Translations under genes and position numbers: made by a program
Notes under the pieces: generated by a model
Databases searched by the model: none
What the model saw: only the letters and a program-made list of their open reading frames with translations
Told to the model about the DNA's origin: nothing
Assembly (NCBI RefSeq): GCF_035474595.1
Contig: NZ_DATIND010000151.1
Location: forward strand, 1 to 64,000
Origin: Longimicrobium sp.
Lineage (GTDB): Bacteria; Gemmatimonadota; Gemmatimonadetes; Longimicrobiales; Longimicrobiaceae
Reading direction: 5' to 3'
Length of the DNA stretch: 64,000 nucleotides
Shown here: piece by piece, positions 20,286-27,254 of the stretch
Layout of the letters: each line of letters starts with the position of its first letter
Numbering within the stretch: position 1 is the first letter of the stretch

Positions 20286-21386
20286 GTGACCGATACACCT
20301 GCGACCGCGGCCGAGACTTTCCCGATCGAGCGGCTGCGCGAGTTCTCCACCCGCGTGTTCGCGGCGTGCGGGGTGCCGGAGGAGGACGCGGCGCTCGCGG
20401 CCGGGGTGCTGGCCAGCGCGGACCTGCGCGGGATCGACACGCATGGCGTCGCCCGTCTCCCGCAGTACCACGAGATGTTCGAGCAGGGGAGGATCAACCC
20501 GCGCCCGAACATCCACGCCGTGCGCGAGTCGCCGGCGACGGCCACGGTGGATGGGGACAACGGGCTGGGGCTGGTGGTCGGGCCGCGCGCGAACGAGATG
20601 GCGATGGAGAAGGCGGAGCGGGTGGGGACGGGATGGGTGGCGGTGCGCAACAGCAATCACTTCGGCGCGGGCGAGTACTATCCGCTGCAGGGGCTGCCGC
20701 GCGGGCTGATCGTGTGGGCGATGACGAACTCGCCGCCGCAGGTGGCGCCGCTCTGGGGCGCGGAGAAGATGCTGGGGACCAATCCCATCTCCATCGCCTT
20801 TCCGGGGATGGAGGAGCCGGCGGTGGTGATCGACTTCACCACCAGCGCCATCGCGTTCGGCAAGGTGGAGCACGCGGCGCGGAAGGGCGCCACCATCCCC
20901 GCGGGCACCGCCATCGACCGCGACGGGCGGATGACGACGGACCCGCGGGAGATGCTGGACGGCGGCGCGCTCCTCCCGCTGGGTGGCGACGCGGAGCACG
21001 GCGGGCACAAGGGATACTGCCTGGCGGCGATGGTGGACCTGCTGGCCGCGGCGCTTCCGGGAGCCAACTGGGGCCCCTTCCCCCCGCCCTTCCCCGCGCA
21101 TCTCCCGGAGCCACCGCGCTCGGTGGGGCTGGGCGTGGGGCACATGTTCGGCGCGTTCCGCATCGACGCGTTCGCCGACCCGGCGGAGTTCCGCCGCCAG
21201 GTGGATGACTGGGTGCGGACGATGCGCTCCACCCGCCCGGCCGCGGGCACGACCGGGCCCATCATCCCCGGCGACCCCAACCGCCGCGCGGAGGAGACGC
21301 GCCGCGAGCACGGCGTTCCCGTCATCCGCCCCGTGGTCGAGGCGCTGGAGCGCGTGGCGGCGGCGACCGGAGTGCCGTTCCGGTAG
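20286..21386 (+). CDS. Ldh_2 (malate/L-lactate dehydrogenase) family oxidoreductase
   Basis: A 366-residue NAD(P)-type 2-hydroxyacid dehydrogenase of the Ldh_2/ureidoglycolate dehydrogenase family. Family motifs are DLRGIDTHGVARLP (His53), NSNHFGAG (His125), GTNPISIAFP and HKGYCL. These enzymes interconvert 2-hydroxy and 2-oxo acids. Placed after hmaS and the aminotransferase, the fitting step is oxidation of 4-hydroxymandelate to 4-hydroxyphenylglyoxylate. That role is filled in known Hpg operons by the unrelated FMN enzyme Hmo. It could instead reduce hydroxyphenylpyruvate to hydroxyphenyllactate. The GTG at 20286 was chosen because the only earlier in-frame start (GTG 20256) lies inside the palindrome; no strong ribosome-binding site is visible for either. 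Family high confidence, substrate inferred. Confidence 0.85.
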   Translation: MTDTPATAAETFPIERLREFSTRVFAACGVPEEDAALAAGVLASADLRGIDTHGVARLPQYHEMFEQGRINPRPNIHAVRESPATATVDGDNGLGLVVGPRANEMAMEKAERVGTGWVAVRNSNHFGAGEYYPLQGLPRGLIVWAMTNSPPQVAPLWGAEKMLGTNPISIAFPGMEEPAVVIDFTTSAIAFGKVEHAARKGATIPAGTAIDRDGRMTTDPREMLDGGALLPLGGDAEHGGHKGYCLAAMVDLLAAALPGANWGPFPPPFPAHLPEPPRSVGLGVGHMFGAFRIDAFADPAEFRRQVDDWVRTMRSTRPAAGTTGPIIPGDPNRRAEETRREHGVPVIRPVVEALERVAAATGVPFR

Positions 21387-21742
21387 AGGCGATGGCGGTG
21401 GGGGGGTTCTCCGCCATCGGCGAGCGCGGCTGGGAAGGCGAATGAATTCGCGGCAACAACTGCACGAAGTCCCCGCGGGACTGCTGTCCGGCATCGGGGC
21501 GGAGGAAACGGCACCGGTGCGGCCTCGGGTGTGAGGCTGGCGGGCGGAGGGTGTCCGCTCGTGGGACGGCGGTTCCCACATCCGCATACCGATCCTCCCG
21601 GCTCCATCGACGAAGTTGTTGCGCTGCAAAGACTTATCTGAAGATACAAATCGGCACGCGTCTTCCTTTACTCTGCGCGCAGCACCGCCCTCCGAACGAG
21701 CTGGCGACCGATCCTCAATCTCAATCTTCCGGAGTTGGAAAC
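21387..21742. other. Intergenic region upstream of the efflux pair
   Basis: This 356-base gap lies between the dehydrogenase and the membrane-fusion gene. No gene was seen. At about 21449-21480 a diverged fragment resembles part of the dispersed hairpin repeat (CGGCAACAACTGC). AT-rich sequence at 21616-21672 probably carries the promoter of the efflux genes, including a sigma-54-like element listed separately. Confidence 0.5.
21652..21666 (+). promoter_or_regulatory. Weak sigma-54 (-24/-12) promoter candidate
   Basis: CGGCACG-CGTC-TTCC has the -24 GG and the correct spacing of the consensus TGGCACG-N4-TTGC, but one invariant -12 base differs (CC for GC). It is about 75 bases upstream of the membrane-fusion gene. 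An NtrC-type activator is encoded nearby at 27255, which makes the site worth testing. Confidence 0.25.
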
Positions 21743-22990
21743 GTGGATATTCCCCGCAAGCCGGCGCGCAAGAGCCGCAAGTGGTTCGCCTACAGCGGCG
21801 CGGCGATCCTGCTGCTGGTGGTGGTGACCGCGGCGCTGGCGCGCATGGACCCGGCGGCGCCGTCGGTCGACCGCGCGACGCTGTGGACCGACACCGTGCG
21901 CAAGGGCGAGATGATGCGGCAGGTGCGCGGCCCCGGCACGCTGGTGGCCGAGAACATCCGCTGGATCAGCGCGGTCACGCAGGGGCGCGTGGAGCGGAAG
22001 CTGGTGCAGCCCGGCACCACCGTCGCGGAAGGCGCGGTGCTGGTGGAGCTCAGCAACCCCGACGTGGAGCGGCAGGCGCTCGAGGCGCAGCGCCAGCTCA
22101 CCGCCGCCGAGGCGGAGCTGACCACGCTGCGGACGAACCTGCAGAACCAGCTGCTGACGCAGCAGGGCGCCGTCGCCCAGATCCAGGCGCAGTTCAACCA
22201 GGCGCAGCGACAGGCGCAGTCGGCCGAGGCGCTGGCGCGGCAGAACATGGTCTCGTCGCAGGAGCTGGCCACCGCGCGCGACAACGCCGCCGACCTGCAG
22301 ACGCGGCTGAACGTGGAGCGCCAGCGGCTGGACTACATGCGCGGCTCCATGCGCCAGCAGATCGCCGGGCAGGAGGGGCAGGTGACGATGCTGCGCCGCC
22401 TTGCCGCGTTCAACCAGACGCAGATCGCATCGATGCAGGTGCGCTCGCCGCAGGCCGGCGTGCTGCAGGAGCTTCCCGTCGAGCTGGGGCAGTGGGTGAA
22501 CTCGGGCGCCACGCTGGCCAAGGTGGTGCAGCCGGGGACGCTTAAGGCCGTCCTCCGCATCCCCGAGACGCAGGCGAAGGACCTGGCGGTGGGCCAGCCC
22601 GCGTCGATCGACACGCGCAACGGGGTGGTGCCGGGCCGGGTGACGCGCATCGACCCGGCGGCGCAGAACGGCACCGTCACGGTGGACGTGGCGCTGACGG
22701 GCCCGCTGCCGCGCGGCGCCCGCCCCGACATGTCGGTGGACGGCACCGTGGACCTGGAGCGCCTGGGCGACGTGCTGCACGTCGGCCGCCCCGCCTACGG
22801 GCAGGCCGAGAGCACGGTGGGGATGTTCCGGCTGCTCCCCGGCGGCCACGAGGCCGAGCGCGTGAGCGTGCAGCTGGGCCGCGGCTCCGCGACCGCGGTG
22901 GAGATCGTCCGCGGGCTGAACCCCGGCGACGTCATCATCCTGTCGGACATGTCGCAGTACGACGCCGCCGAGCGCGTGCGGCTGAAGTAA
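21743..22990 (+). CDS. Periplasmic adaptor (HlyD/MacA-type membrane-fusion protein)
   Basis: A 415-residue efflux adaptor. A cationic N-terminus (RKPARKSRK) precedes one membrane anchor at about 14-33 (AAILLLVVVTAALA). Then come the first half of a lipoyl-like domain, a long Gln/Ala-rich coiled-coil hairpin (about 115-215), the second lipoyl half (MQVRSPQAGVLQELP) and beta-barrel/membrane-proximal domains. Such proteins link an inner-membrane transporter to the outer membrane. The GTG start at 21743 was chosen because it follows CCGGAG at good distance and gives a sensible anchor; the frame is open further upstream but not protein-like. The ATPase gene follows after 45 bases. No permease follows, the likely partner being the ADOP permease at 36522-39017. 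It presumably exports the NRPS product. Confidence 0.88.
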   Translation: MDIPRKPARKSRKWFAYSGAAILLLVVVTAALARMDPAAPSVDRATLWTDTVRKGEMMRQVRGPGTLVAENIRWISAVTQGRVERKLVQPGTTVAEGAVLVELSNPDVERQALEAQRQLTAAEAELTTLRTNLQNQLLTQQGAVAQIQAQFNQAQRQAQSAEALARQNMVSSQELATARDNAADLQTRLNVERQRLDYMRGSMRQQIAGQEGQVTMLRRLAAFNQTQIASMQVRSPQAGVLQELPVELGQWVNSGATLAKVVQPGTLKAVLRIPETQAKDLAVGQPASIDTRNGVVPGRVTRIDPAAQNGTVTVDVALTGPLPRGARPDMSVDGTVDLERLGDVLHVGRPAYGQAESTVGMFRLLPGGHEAERVSVQLGRGSATAVEIVRGLNPGDVIILSDMSQYDAAERVRLK

Positions 22991-23035
22991 GCAACTGCAT
23001 CCATCGATATCGATCCCCCAACCCCGCTACATCTG

Positions 23036-23785
23036 ATGAACAAGCGTAACGGCAACGGCAGCGACGCGCTGATCAAGCTCGAGGGCGTGAGCAAGGTGTT
23101 CCTGACCGAGGACGTGGAGACGCATGCGCTCGGCGGCGTGCACCTGGAGATCGGGAAGGGCGAGTACGTGGCGATCGCCGGCCCGTCCGGCTGCGGCAAG
23201 ACCACGCTGCTCTCGATCCTGGGGCTGCTGGACTCGCCCAGCAGCGGGACGTACCTGCTGAACGGCGAGCCCGTCTCCGGGCTGACGCCCGCGGACCGCG
23301 CGCGCATCCGCAACCGCGAGATCGGGTTCGTGTTCCAGGCGTTCAACCTGATCGGCGACCTGACGGTGAAGGAGAACGTGGAGCTGCCGCTGACCTACCG
23401 CGGCATGCCCGCCGGCGAGCGCACGAAGCGCGTGCAGGAGGCGCTGGAGAAGGTGGGGATGAGCCACCGGATGGGGCACTACCCCAGCCAGCTCTCCGGC
23501 GGCCAGCAGCAGCGCGTGGCCGTCGCCCGCGCCATCGCCGGATCGCCCAGCGTGCTGCTGGCGGACGAGCCCACGGGGAACCTGGACTCGGCCAACAGCG
23601 AGCAGGTGATGTCGCTGCTGCGTGAGCTGCACGCCGAGGGCGCCACCATCTGCATGGTGACCCACGACCCGCGCTACGCCGAGCACGCGCAGCGCAGCGT
23701 GCACCTGTTCGACGGCCAGGTCGTCCGCGACGAGAGCAGCGGCGTGTTCGACGAGCTGGAGCGCCACGGCTTCGTGCACGCGTAG
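23036..23785 (+). CDS. ABC transporter ATPase (MacB/LolD type)
   Basis: A 249-residue nucleotide-binding protein with Walker A GPSGCGKT (about 54-61), a Q-loop at FVFQAFNL, signature LSGGQQQR, Walker B VLLADEPTGNLDS and switch histidine VTHDP. The signature with DEPTGNLD is typical of MacB/LolD-family ATPases, which drive FtsX-like permeases by a mechanotransmission mechanism. It is co-transcribed with the adaptor gene, but the operon ends without a permease. The next genes are on the other strand. The pairing with the ADOP permease 13 kb away is inference. Confidence 0.93.
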   Translation: MNKRNGNGSDALIKLEGVSKVFLTEDVETHALGGVHLEIGKGEYVAIAGPSGCGKTTLLSILGLLDSPSSGTYLLNGEPVSGLTPADRARIRNREIGFVFQAFNLIGDLTVKENVELPLTYRGMPAGERTKRVQEALEKVGMSHRMGHYPSQLSGGQQQRVAVARAIAGSPSVLLADEPTGNLDSANSEQVMSLLRELHAEGATICMVTHDPRYAEHAQRSVHLFDGQVVRDESSGVFDELERHGFVHA

Positions 23786-23883
23786 CCGCATCCAGAGCAT
23801 CACCCGGATCGTAAAAAGACCGGGAGTGCGCCCGCTGGCACCGGAAACCGGGATCCGGGCAGATTTCCGCACCTTGGCCCCGT

Positions 23884-24312
23884 TCACATCGCAAACGCGT
23901 CCGTGAGCGTCAGGTCGCGGCGCACCACGAGGAGTATCGCGAACTCCGACCGCGGCGGGGCGGCTGCGGCGAGAAAATAGAAGCCGCCTGCGCGGAAGTA
24001 GGTGAACGGCTCGCCTCCCGGCGCCGCGACGGCGGCGGCGCGAAGCCTCCTGCACGCTTCGCTGTCTCGCCGGTCCGTGAGTAGCCGCAGCTGCGCGGGG
24101 CTTACGTTGATCCCGTGCTTTGCCCGTTGCACCGCCAGCGCCGGCGACGATAGGAAACGGACCGCGATCGCACGGGTGCGCGGGTACTCGCGAGGGCAGT
24201 CGCGCCTCCCCCGGTCCGCGCTCGCCGGTCCGGCGCCCAGGCACCCCGCCAGCGTGATCCCGGCCGGGACTATCATGAGAAGCGCCCTGCGGGCGCCGCG
24301 TCCTTTCGGCAT
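23884..24312 (-). CDS. Hypothetical lipoprotein
   Basis: A 142-residue protein of unknown function. The N-terminus MPKGRGARRALL, a short hydrophobic stretch and LAGC (Cys24) form a lipobox, so it is probably a lipid-anchored cell-envelope protein. The remainder contains two further cysteines (RRDCPRE, SEACRRL) that could pair. GGGAG lies just before the ATG. It is the last gene of a small minus-strand operon, twelve bases after the helix-turn-helix gene, and is convergent with the ATPase gene. I recognise no family. Confidence 0.65.
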   Translation of the reverse strand: MPKGRGARRALLMIVPAGITLAGCLGAGPASADRGRRDCPREYPRTRAIAVRFLSSPALAVQRAKHGINVSPAQLRLLTDRRDSEACRRLRAAAVAAPGGEPFTYFRAGGFYFLAAAAPPRSEFAILLVVRRDLTLTDAFAM

Positions 24313-24324
24313 TCTCCCTCTTCC

Positions 24325-24702
24325 CTACCCGGTGAGGCTGGAGCGTACCCGCCGCACCCACTCCGGCGCGGGCACTCCCGCACTGCCATATAGCCGGTTG
24401 ATCGTGGCGATCAGGATCGCCACTCCCTCATCCGGCTCCGGCAGCGTGCTCACGTAGCGGCGGAGCTGGTCCGCGATCACCTGCGCGGGGACTCCGCTCA
24501 AGCCCTCCTCCCGCTGATACCACTCCCGCAGCCGGACCATCGTCTTGCCATAGGGCTGCGTCCCGTTCAGCACGTTGCTCAGGCCCGTGGGCGACATTCG
24601 CACCGACTCCGCGACGGAGCGCAGCGAACGAGCGTCGACCTCGGCCTGGAGCGCGCTCCTGATCCGCTCCAGCTCGCTGGAGCTTCCGCGTGGGAAGGTC
24701 AC
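24325..24702 (-). CDS. Putative helix-turn-helix DNA-binding protein
   Basis: A 125-residue protein. Residues about 22-60 (SLRSVAESVRMSPTGLSNVLNG) read like an XRE-type helix-turn-helix, with the second helix SPTGLSNVL as the recognition helix. The C-terminal half is helical and contains no known ligand domain. The GTG start at 24702 follows GAGG and comes 15 bases after the stop of the frameshifted upstream gene. It is likely an autoregulator of this small operon or a regulator of neighbouring genes. Function inferred from the motif alone. Confidence 0.65.
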   Translation of the reverse strand: MTFPRGSSSELERIRSALQAEVDARSLRSVAESVRMSPTGLSNVLNGTQPYGKTMVRLREWYQREEGLSGVPAQVIADQLRRYVSTLPEPDEGVAILIATINRLYGSAGVPAPEWVRRVRSSLTG

Positions 24703-24717
24703 GACCTCAGCGCCTCG

Positions 24718-24907
24718 TCATCTCGGATGTGCACCTGGCGCCGCGCGCCGGATGCCGTCGCGCAGCTCGCCCGCGCCGACGTCGAGCTCCGCCAGTTCCG
24801 CCTCGTCGCAGCGGGGCTTGAGCAGGAGCCGCGATCAACCTCGCGACCTCCCCCGGCTCTTCCTCCATCGCCTGCACCCGTACCCGCGCTTCGTGCGGCG
24901 GGCTCAC
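24718..24907 (-). pseudogene. Small hypothetical gene broken by a +1 frameshift
   Basis: A GTG at 24907 overlaps the TGA of the upstream gene (GTGA). It opens MSPPHEARVRVQAMEEE and continues in good high-GC3 codons to about 24835. From there the protein-like frame changes by one base and continues LLLKPRCDEAELAELD to a TGA at 24718. The length of 190 bases is 63 codons plus one, so one extra base (near GATCGCGGCTCC on the coding strand) explains it. It could be a true mutation, a sequencing error or a programmed shift. Function unknown; acidic and helical. Confidence 0.5.
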
Positions 24908-25101
24908 GTCCGGAGCCGCGCGCGCAGCCGGCCCAGCCATCCGGGAACCTCCCGACCGTGGGCCTCGTGGATTTCCGCCAGCCGCTCCGCGAACTCCCGC
25001 ACGGCGTCATCACGCTGCTCCGGCGGGATATCGTCGAAGATGCCGTACAGCATCGTGGCGAGCGCTTCCGTATCGTCCCGAAAGGAATCTCGACTTGACA
25101 C
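24904..25101 (-). CDS. Small acidic hypothetical protein
   Basis: A 65-residue helical protein with a run DDIPPEQRDDAVREFAERL and a basic C-terminus (WLGRLRARLRT). GTG at 25101 was chosen because sequence upstream of it in the same frame does not look like protein. It is the first gene of a four-gene minus-strand operon, joined by a GTGA overlap to the next. No family recognised. Confidence 0.5.
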   Translation of the reverse strand: MSSRDSFRDDTEALATMLYGIFDDIPPEQRDDAVREFAERLAEIHEAHGREVPGWLGRLRARLRT

Positions 25102-25360
25102 GCTGCCGCAGCCTGCCGCCGTTGGAACTGGAGCGGACCACTCCCCCGCCTCGCGCCTCCTGCTGCCTCCGGAAGTGAATCGTAGGGCATCCGTTTTCGT
25201 GCAAACAGCCGCACAAATCAGCATCCCGGAACTGACTTACAAATTGGCGCGTGCGAACTGACTACGGTTCTGGCGGCTCGTGTGTGGTGCAGGTTATACT
25301 CCCCCTTCGCCGTCCGGCGCTCGAATGCAATTCACCCGCGGACCACGGGGGAGACACACC
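25102..25360. promoter_or_regulatory. Divergent promoter region with a good -10
   Basis: The gap is AT-richer than its surroundings (25185-25300) and separates the minus-strand small operon from the plus-strand Gly-rich lipoprotein gene. TATACT at 25295-25300 is a five-of-six -10 match for the plus-strand gene; no good -35 accompanies it. GGGGGAG lies just before that gene's ATG. Confidence 0.45.
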
Positions 25361-25582
25361 ATGAAGCGAATCGGCCTCGCAATGTGCCTGGCGCTGGGTA
25401 TCGCATGCGGCGTCGCGGGATGCGAAAAAACAGCGGGCACGCCCACGTTTCCCGATGGGGCGCGCTACGACAACGGCGGTTCGCTGGGGGGAGGCGGACG
25501 TTCGGGTGGGATTGCGCCGGGTAGCGATTCCGCCGCGGCCACACCGATCAACGGTGGTTCGCTGGGTGGTGGTGGGCGCTGA
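25361..25582 (+). CDS. Small Gly-rich lipoprotein with duplicated NGGSLGGGGR
   Basis: A 73-residue precursor. A basic start (MKR), a hydrophobic segment and VAGC (Cys21) make a clear lipoprotein signal. The mature part of about 52 residues contains the decapeptide NGGSLGGGGR twice, the second copy forming the exact C-terminus. The body between is small and polar. A repeated Gly-rich C-terminal peptide could be an export or processing tag, an adhesive tail or a peptide-natural-product-like core. GGGGGAG precedes the ATG. It ends 24 bases from the convergent TPR gene. No family recognised. Confidence 0.65.
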   Translation: MKRIGLAMCLALGIACGVAGCEKTAGTPTFPDGARYDNGGSLGGGGRSGGIAPGSDSAAATPINGGSLGGGGR

Positions 25583-25606
25583 TCACGAAGACGTGCGTTC
25601 GCGATG

Positions 25607-26902
25607 CTAGGTGGCGCCCCGTCGCCATCCGGTAGAGGCGGCTGTTTCGCTCGGCGGGGGTTGCTTCGGTTCATGCTTGCGTAGCATGCGTGCTGCTTGT
25701 CCGCGAGGACGGGAAGCCCATCGGCCCAATCTGTCAACGCACTCTCGCGCCAGGGCGGCATACCCGGAGGGCGCGGCCCGGTCGGCGGGAGGAGATTCCT
25801 GTCGTTCCGTGCGCTCAATCAGCACGCGTGCGAGCCTTTGCACTTCATTGTCGCTCCGGCGAAGAGCGAGATCCATCGCTCGTGCAGCGAGGTCCACCGC
25901 TCGCGAGGCTTGCCCCAAGGAGTGGGCTCCTTCTGCTGCACCGAGGAGCCCGCGTGAGGCGTTTTCGTCCGACACCGAAGCGAGGCGGACAACCTCGTCG
26001 GCTGCGGTTTCGAACCGGTCGGCTCTGCGTGCCCCACCGGCAGCGCGTGCAATGTTGCCGACCACCACCACGCGTTCCTGGACTGCGGAAATCAGCGGCT
26101 CGACGTGGTCCAGAAGCTTCAGCGCGGCCGTATAAAAGCCATTCCGGGCCAGCAAGAATGCGTAGTCGTGGACCAGGTGAGGCACGCGCGGGAAGTATAC
26201 GGGATAGAGAGACAGTGCTCTCAGCGCGTGCCGCTCACCTTCTGCATATGAGCCCAGATCGGACGCGAGGGTAAGCAGGTTGTGATGCGCCACTCCTGCC
26301 AAAGCCCTGCGCCCGTAACGCCTGGCTGCCCTTCCGGCGGATCGGTACTTCCGTTCGGCCTCGCTGTATTCAGCCTTTTGGAAATGCAAGAACCCGTGCC
26401 AGAGCAGTGCTTGAATGAACAATTCCCACTTCTGGAGAGAGCGAGCCAGCGCCGCACCCCGCAGATACCAGCCTTCCGCCCGGTCGTAGTCCGCCGTCCG
26501 TCGCCGCAGCCGACCGGCGATGATCGCCGGTGCGGGATCGCCAGGGGTCAGGTAGGCGGCAGATTCGACGCAGAGCGTGGCTGTTTGCAAATAGGAATTG
26601 TCCTCGGCCCACGTGGAAATAGCGACCAGGGAGCAAGCCACGAATTCGCGGCGGTGACCGGCAGCATTCCGAATGCATGCAAACGCCTCGTCCAGAGTAG
26701 GCTCCGGCGCCTGGACGGTGTGGTCGCCGTCATCACGGCCGGCCTGCTGATCGATGATCGTTCTTACCCTGCGCCAGAGTTGGAGGGTGAATTCTTCGTC
26801 TTCACGATTCATTTCCTGAAATATACCCAGCCCCACCGGCTGAGGGTGCGGCGCAGCAGGGATTCGGCGAGGGCGCAAAGAATCAGTCGGACTTCGGGAC
26901 AT
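25607..26902 (-). CDS. TPR-like helical repeat protein
   Basis: A 431-residue soluble protein made of helical pairs resembling tetratricopeptide repeats (about 85-370). Examples are DYDRAEGWYLRGAALAR, EYSEAERKYRSAGRAAR and SYAEGERHALRALSLYP. It has no signal peptide or enzyme motif. Its conserved-looking N-terminal segment DEEFTLQLWRRVR may be the true start; an internal ATG at 26812 directly follows CAGGA, while the longer start at 26902 has no strong ribosome-binding site. The C-terminus is basic and low-complexity. It is probably a protein-protein interaction or regulatory component; nothing ties it to the NRPS pathway. Confidence 0.65.
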   Translation of the reverse strand: MSRSPTDSLRPRRIPAAPHPQPVGLGIFQEMNREDEEFTLQLWRRVRTIIDQQAGRDDGDHTVQAPEPTLDEAFACIRNAAGHRREFVACSLVAISTWAEDNSYLQTATLCVESAAYLTPGDPAPAIIAGRLRRRTADYDRAEGWYLRGAALARSLQKWELFIQALLWHGFLHFQKAEYSEAERKYRSAGRAARRYGRRALAGVAHHNLLTLASDLGSYAEGERHALRALSLYPVYFPRVPHLVHDYAFLLARNGFYTAALKLLDHVEPLISAVQERVVVVGNIARAAGGARRADRFETAADEVVRLASVSDENASRGLLGAAEGAHSLGQASRAVDLAARAMDLALRRSDNEVQRLARVLIERTERQESPPADRAAPSGYAALARECVDRLGRWASRPRGQAARMLRKHEPKQPPPSETAASTGWRRGAT

Positions 26903-27254
26903 GTCTCGCTGGGAAAGGGCACTGCCATCGCTTTACGACAGATTAGCACACGCGTTCTTCTCCCGCCATCCTGAGCTCCCCGGCAGAGAGCAAGAGAACG
27001 CACCGACAAAAAGGCGGGAAGTGGAGATCCGGCCGGATTTACCGCGTGAGGTGGCAGGGGTGACACGGAGGCGACGGAAAGGCGCGCCAGACCGTGTCCG
27101 TCGCCTCCGTTTCCTCCGTGTGATATCTGTCTTCTTCATCTTCCTGCTTGAGCCGTTCTTCATCCGGCGAAGATGGAGCGGGTACCCTTATGCGGCGCGG
27201 AGCACTAGCTTTCCGACCGATTTTCCCGTCTCCCGAAAGCGAACGCCCGTACCG
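26903..27254. other. Divergent gap between the TPR gene and the response regulator
   Basis: This 352-base region contains a palindrome (27061-27123). It must also hold promoters for both divergent genes, but no clear -35/-10 pair was found. No coding potential was seen. Confidence 0.5.
27061..27123. repeat. CGGAGGCGACGG palindrome (TCACGCGGAG-like family), copy 3
   Basis: ACGGAGGCGACGGA near 27065 pairs with TCCGTCGCCTCCGT at 27097-27110, and the outer edge reads CTCCGTGTGA. The construction from GGAG/GACGG units resembles the palindromes at 18891, 20203 and 30208. Confidence 0.75.

Noticed and set aside
21449-21480. A fourth full copy of the dispersed hairpin repeat
   Set aside because: Only a short, diverged stretch matches (CGGCAACAACTGC region) and the invariant stem-loop is missing, so it is mentioned only as a possible fragment.
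24727-25098. Plus-strand open frame of 123 codons
   Set aside because: It is antisense to the small minus-strand operon, rich in Pro, Arg and Ala, and has no ribosome-binding site. The minus-strand frames show linked starts and stops.
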